A DNA stretch of 64,000 bases, from positions 135,081 through 199,080 of the forward strand of contig QANZ01053544.1 of assembly GCA_003254925.1 (NCBI GenBank), in the 5' to 3' direction. Shown one piece after another: positions 58,852 to 64,000 of this stretch (its first letter is position 1; every line of letters starts with the position of its first letter). Position numbers and translations under genes: made by a program. This DNA comes from Chamaecrista fasciculata. Its lineage: Eukaryota; Streptophyta; Magnoliopsida; Fabales; Fabaceae. The notes under the pieces were generated by a model. It worked only from the letters and a program-made list of their open reading frames with translations. It ran no database searches and was not told the origin of the DNA.

Positions 58852-60128
58852 TTATTGACTTATTTATTTATGAATTTGTGGTATTTTGATTAATAGTGAG
58901 AAAAATTCAGTTTGAGATAAGACGAGTACATGTAAATAGATTTCTGGTTTAATTTTAATATTTAGAATGATCAATTTTTTTATATGGTAATTTTTGTGTA
59001 CATATGCACATCCAACCGTAAAACACTGCAACCAAAGTTTTGTCGAAAGGAAAAAAAAATATTTATTTTCAGTATTTATGCGTTTAAACATGTTTATGCA
59101 TTTAAAGACGTTTATGTATTTAAACTTGTTTACGTGTTTAAACGCCGTATTTTCCAATGCAAAAAATTTCATTAATAAAAAATCTAATTTAAAAAACTCA
59201 AATTAAATATGTATTTTTTTAGTTTCAGTCTTTATACATTTAAACATATTTATGCGTTTAAACAGTTGCCATTAATAATATAAAACGTTGAAAGTAAGAG
59301 AAATTACCGTAGATATATTGTTGCAGTGCACCTGAGTCATTCCATGAACACAGGCTAGGCATTGTACCATACAAATTAAACATGCTCCATAACTAACATA
59401 TCATGAACCGAGAGAAGTTTTCTTTTCACTGTAAAACATTATGCCTACTGTGTATATGTTCCATGCATGACCATGATTTCAATATTTTATACCATTTTCC
59501 ATGATTTCAATATTTTATACCATTTTCCATATCATCATATTATTAGTGCAAATTTTTCGAAACAGTTGGTGTGTATATCAGTGCATGCTAGTTGAACAAA
59601 AAACTCACGAGGCATCACAGATGTGAACCCATGCTTATTTTCTCTCTAATCACATTGATTTGGAAATTCATCTAATACACGAGTAGAATGAGATAGATTG
59701 AAAATGACAATAAAACATACCAGGCTAAGGCATATCATACCACAAAATTGGAGTAGATGCAAATTTCTTTTGGTCCTCACTAGATCGTCCATATCCATCA
59801 CCATCAATTAATTTCTATTCTTCTATTTATCTCTTTCTTTTATTTATTATTTTCTAACAATTTTAAAGAATGATATTAGATGGAAGAGAAGTGAAGTTGA
59901 AAGACAATTGCTCTAAAAATGGTTTCATTGATTAAGTTAATGAAAGGTGATGATGGAGAAATTTTGTAGACTTCAAAGTCAAGTCAGTTTCAGTAAGCCT
60001 TGAAAACCAATAATAAAAAGTGCAAAGGTATGTTTGAATTCTACTAAAACTATGGTATTGCATGCATATATGATAAATTAATAGGTAATATATTTTTATT
60101 TGAATTTACTCATGAAATGGCGAAAAGT
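58852..60128. other. AT-rich spacer with minisatellites
   Basis: 59080-59145 and 59225-59265 repeat catttaaacatgtttatgc-like words. At 59472-59528 a 28-bp unit (catgatttcaatattttata...) is duplicated in tandem. No gene. Confidence 0.5.
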
Positions 60129-60139
60129 TGAGCATTATT

Positions 60140-60788
60140 TTTTCTTTTTTGCCTGAAACATAATTCATTTAAAAGCAAGGCAAAACTAAGCACAATGCAA
60201 ACGAGAACAAAGATAAATAAGCCAACGCCTTCCTAGCATAAGTATCAACACTAGAGAGGATATCAACTAACGAATGTGGGGGGTTTACAACCCATCCAAG
60301 AGGACTCATCCTCGTGTCAGACAATTAGCAATACAAACAACTGTCAAGATAGCGGATCTAGGGATCCAACTAAACTTACAATCATCTAAGGAACTGAAAA
60401 CATAAATAATATCATTTGACCAGAAACAAAACCAAACCAAGAAGCCGTCATGGAAGCCTAAACTGGAAACGCTTTCGTAGAGCATCCAGACCAGATCGGT
60501 GCCGTGGAGGACCAAAACCGGAACGATGCTGCCGAAAAAGCCATACGAGATTGACTTCGTGGGAGCCCTGATCCAGAATGACACCGCTACAAAACTGTAG
60601 AAATAAAGAAACACTCTCATAAAAAGAGACAGAGGGACCCTCACAAGAAAGAGATTTACTCTACCTAGACGGAGGGGCTACCGTCGCTGAGCAGCGACAG
60701 TCCAAGCCTGCTAGATCTGGTGAGGGAGGAAACAGAGATGGTAGAGAGAAGGCGGCCGATTTGTTGAAATACATATACATTAAAATAG
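60140..60788 (-). mobile_element. Internally deleted LINE-derived retroposon (second copy)
   Basis: The 11-bp duplication tgagcattatt flanks it (60129-60139 and 60789-60799). On the minus strand it runs from a CT-rich leader through GC-rich sequence to the same end of RNase H as at 23120-23650 (the wording of RSxxLxxxCxANxxTR and then gggttgtaaacccccc). The A-rich tail aaaaaagaaaaaa is at its 3' end. Reverse transcriptase is absent. Confidence 0.85.
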
Positions 60789-60799
60789 TGAGCATTATT

Positions 60800-62244
60800 A
60801 GATTATTAGATTAAAACATTTTGTCATGTTCCCTGCTTATTATAATGGATTTTTAACTATACATATGGCGGAGGGAGTTTTAGTGTGTTAAACCTCATCA
60901 CTTGCATTCATCCCTACAATCTATGCATTTCATAAATGAAATGAATCTGGTGATCATGAATCATCAAAATGGTGTTCATATGCATGAAATAAACTAGTGT
61001 GCGTGATGACTGAGATTAAAGTTATGATCTCTTAAATTCTATTTGGTGCATAATATCACTTACTTTTAGATGCGTTTTGGGAGATTTATAAGTAATAGCT
61101 ATATTTAAAATAAAAATAAACAATGATTTGTATATATTATTAAGAGTGATGGAAACTCTCTTTATTATATATATAAATGAATATTCATTTCCTTTGAGAG
61201 AGGATGGAAATCGTCATTGAAACAGTGCCAGAAATGATGTTGGTTTGCCACAGGATATGTCGCCAGGCCTGGTCCGATATGGTTTAGTATTCCTCAATTT
61301 CTTTAGTATATATATATATATATTTAAAATCACTCTTTAAGATAAGTTATACTATGAAATAGTATGTTAAATATGAAGCTTGTCTATTTTTTCCCAGTGT
61401 ATAAGTAATTACTCTTTAAGAAAACTGATTCATCACGCTTCAATTTCTTTAGTATATATTTAGGCAATCACTCTTTAAAATTTCTCTTTTCAATTTTTAT
61501 TGGAGAGGAGTCAGATCAAGTCTCAAATCATAAAAAAAATGGAGAAAAAAGAGAAAACTTAACTGTGAAACTATTTTGGACCAAGTTGCATGAATAATGG
61601 ATCAATTGGAACTTTTGAAAGATAATAGGCCAAAATGAACTTTGAAACAAAAATAATATGCCAAAATGAGTATTCAACCGAATTTTTAAAATAAAAGTTG
61701 AAAAAAAAACTTATTGCATAAGTATTGAAGACCAAAGTTTAAATATAAAATATAAAGATTGATTTGAAAAAAACAAAATTATATGAACTAAATTAAAATT
61801 TTAAATGAAATATAAGGACCAAATAATAATTTCCTCCAACAAATGACTAAAACTCCAAAAGGCCTTGTTTCACCGAAAAAATTAAGCAAAAAGGCATCAC
61901 TTCTTTGATATACTTTATACAATTATAGCTGATGTGGAAGAAGGAGATTCCATTAGATAATCCACCCCTGAAAAATTTCAAAAGGAGTTTTGAGCATCGA
62001 GGCAGTGTAGGAGCTGTGAATAATAATAAAAAAAAAAATTTTTTTTTTTTATATAGATACCGTAATATATGAAATTGTGGACTACCATCACAACATTCAA
62101 AGGCCTTTAATAGATCATGAATATTTCTAAAAAAAAGAAAAAAATAGATCATGAATATTTCTTTCTGCGATTTTTTCTCATTGGACTTGTATTTTCATTT
62201 TCAATTACTGCGCCTGCCATATATCAAAAACGAGAAAAACCGAG
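60800..62244. other. AT-rich spacer
   Basis: A direct duplication caatttctttagtatatat (61294 and 61441), each followed by aatcactcttta, is seen. A fragment near 61565-61680 resembles a single foldback arm. No gene. Confidence 0.5.
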
Positions 62245-62328
62245 CCTGCAACTATGATTTCTGTGGGCTGTGGCATATTGAATAAAAATCCTATGCGACT
62301 TAACAAAGTATGAATGCAGACACGAAGA

Positions 62329-62410
62329 GTGGACGTGCCGGAGTGGTTATCGGGCATGACTAGAAATCATGTGGGCTCTGCCCGCGCAGGTTCGAATCCT
62401 GCCGTTCACG
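62329..62410 (+). tRNA. tRNA-Ser (AGA)
   Basis: Differs from copy 1 at only two positions, both in the acceptor stem (gtggacg/cgttcac). The stem keeps all seven pairs with one G-U, so the changes preserve folding. Anticodon AGA in loop ctagaaa, long variable arm, intact T arm. Followed directly by T6 (62411-62416). Confidence 0.96.
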
Positions 62411-62416
62411 TTTTTT
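62411..62416 (+). terminator. Pol III terminator
   Basis: Six T residues directly after the discriminator base of the tRNA. Confidence 0.85.
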
Positions 62417-62605
62417 ATGCCACTATGACCTTCTTCTTGCTTTTCACATCTGTATGAAAAATCTTACCCCGACTCACATTAAGGAATAAGGATCCATTTG
62501 TCATTTTCCGAATGCTAATTGCCAAAATTCTTCCACAACTTTACCATTAGTATGGTGTATCTTTCTTATTAATATAAAAGCCATGGGGCAATCACAATGC
62601 TGTTT

Positions 62606-63239
62606 GAGTTACTTAATTAACATCTTTCTCTTTCTCGTTGTTGGGCTCACATAGGCTTTTTAATTTCTAAGCTCACAATACTAACTGCTTCCAGCAACAC
62701 TGAACTCTCTCTGGCTTCATAATACTAACTACCTGCAACCAATGCCAATAAATCATGGCTTCCAGATCAACGGTTAGGGGACTCACTATTCACTTCTGTC
62801 ACTAGTCTGTTTAGTTGTCCAATAGCGAGCTTTGAAAAGCCTGTTTGCTTGTGCATGCATGAAGAATATATTGTCCTGCTTGTGTGAAATGTATTGTGTT
62901 GTTGAAACCGTGTGTGTGTGTTTGTTTATTTTTTTTTTTTTACAGTTCTGATGGAGGCAAGCTGACGTTATGCAAACAAATAAACAAGATTTTTTTTTAC
63001 GTGATGGTTGGAAGGAGGACGGCTGTGTGGGTTTTCTATTTTATTCCACTACATTGTTAGGGGAGAAAATTAACGAGATTGGATTTATAGTGGCACTATA
63101 GAATATCTAAGTCTGAAATTAACATAGAGATGAGTTAATAAATTGGTGGAAGTCAATTAATAAGTGAAATTATGAATTAGAAGGAATGATATTAGAGTGG
63201 AGGGAGGGTAGAAGGACCGAAGAAACAGAATGGGTGTGT
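62606..63239. other. Spacer without recognised features
   Basis: A short TG run near 62910 and T-runs. No gene or element seen. Confidence 0.45.
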
Positions 63240-63600
63240 GCGGTACACATTCAGAATAAGATATATATTGTATACGTTAGAGTAAATAGAGTAACAAACA
63301 CAAAACTTTAACGTGGTTCGGTGCCTCAAGACCTACTCTACGGTTTCACTGAGACAAACTTTATTATTTGTAATTTTTGTACAGACAAATTTACAAACCA
63401 TCCTCAATACAATTTTTGACTGGAGAAAATTGTATACGTTTTCTCACAAATGACACACAACTACCCAAACACTATTACACTCTTTAGGATATGTGTGTAA
63501 GTTGTGGTGAAAAAGAAGCTCATATCTCACTCCTATTTATACAAACATCTCAACCCCTCAATTTTACAATCTAACCGATATAGGACTTTTAATGAATAAG
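63240..63600 (-). mobile_element. LTR-like remnant
   Basis: aacgtggttcggtgcctcaa (63311) is a phrase common near the ends of many plant copia LTRs. Upstream on the minus strand tataaataggagtgag (near 63540) would be its TATA box. Termini and duplications could not be placed. Confidence 0.4.
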
Positions 63601-64000
63601 TCTAACAAAAATGGATCGTCGCCTACTATATCTTTTTCATATCTTCTTTATTGTACCAATAATCTAATCCCTTCATCAAATCCAACGCCTTAGGCTATGT
63701 CGCGTGTCCCATACCAATTTTCATCCATTTCACCCAATCTTTCTTTTCGGACGAAAAAAACCCAATCTTTCCTCTCCAGCATTTGCATTCCCTTCTCGCA
63801 AACACTGTAATATTTTGCAAATGGTTGCCATTTGTCCCCGTTGTTGTCATTTATCATTGTCGCTGCAGTTCATGGTCTTCATCACCGTCTTCTTCAATCA
63901 TCTCACAAGTACTGTAATGTTTTTAAATGGTTTTCACGACGACAATGGTAATGAATGGCGATGATGAATGGAAACTATTTGAAGAACATAACAATACTTG
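63601..64000. other. Spacer at the window end
   Basis: Open frame at 63704-63964 has no recognised domain. Composition is moderately gene-like, but there is no support for a gene. Confidence 0.35.

Larger units (their letters stand above)
62245..62605. repeat. Duplicated segment carrying a tRNA-Ser (copy 2)
   Basis: Partner of 55140-55450 in the same orientation, 7.1 kb away. It is longer because of indels after the tRNA. Confidence 0.75.

Noticed and set aside
1-64000. CRISPR array, phage or bacterial defence island
   Set aside because: Repeats are minisatellites or transposon arms without spacers, genes are spliced plant genes, and no prokaryotic operon is present.

Overview
The window is nuclear DNA of a flowering plant, almost certainly a eudicot. 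The evidence is spliced genes with GT-AG introns, chloroplast-type leader peptides, proteins that read as plant families (chloroplast transaldolase, rubredoxin-like thylakoid protein, ATP-Mg/Pi carrier), strongly AT-rich intergenic DNA and dense plant transposons. The species cannot be named from the sequence alone. There is one assembly gap (40580-40646, Ns) and one single N inside a GA microsatellite (53816). Exon boundaries were worked out by hand from frame continuity and splice dinucleotides.

Genes. Five protein-coding genes are well supported: a chloroplast transaldolase (12075-16873, +, 7 exons), a small rubredoxin-like membrane protein (18433-20653, +, 4 exons), an uncharacterised secreted protein (21253-22262, -, 2 exons), a short-chain dehydrogenase/reductase (25933-27405, -, 4 exons) and an EF-hand mitochondrial ATP-Mg/Pi carrier (31552-34062, +, 4 exons). 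From memory, the rubredoxin, SDR and carrier resemble Arabidopsis genes near At5g51010, At5g51030 and At5g51050, so 18-34 kb is probably an ancestral gene block. Two tRNA-Ser(AGA) genes (55227-55308 and 62329-62410) lie in a duplicated segment. Two weaker candidate transcription units are at about 51437-52488 (+) and 41905-42350 (-).

Transposons fill most of the rest and are often nested. A PIF/Harbinger-type element (5205-9240, TTA duplications) carries two adjacent minisatellites with the same 29-bp period and has a 2.1-kb solo LTR inside it (7048-9163, TTAAT duplications). A degraded Ty1/copia retrotransposon (34867-40093, minus, TAATC duplications) has a hAT-type MITE in its gag zinc knuckle (38280-38918, GATGACCC duplications). 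An older hAT-type element (22739-23939) contains a LINE-derived insertion (23120-23650). A Tat/Ogre-like solo LTR (56401-58845) sits in the terminal repeat of a Harbinger-like element that starts near 55796. Two Harbinger-like elements abut at 49055-50487. Several foldback/Mutator-like elements are present, some with GC-rich inserts.

Nothing resembles a microbial-style operon, CRISPR array or defence island. The most noteworthy items are the paired 29-bp arrays, two LINE-derived copies with the same internal deletion structure, the snRNA-type upstream element at 51363 with no recognised snRNA, and the duplicated tRNA-Ser segment.
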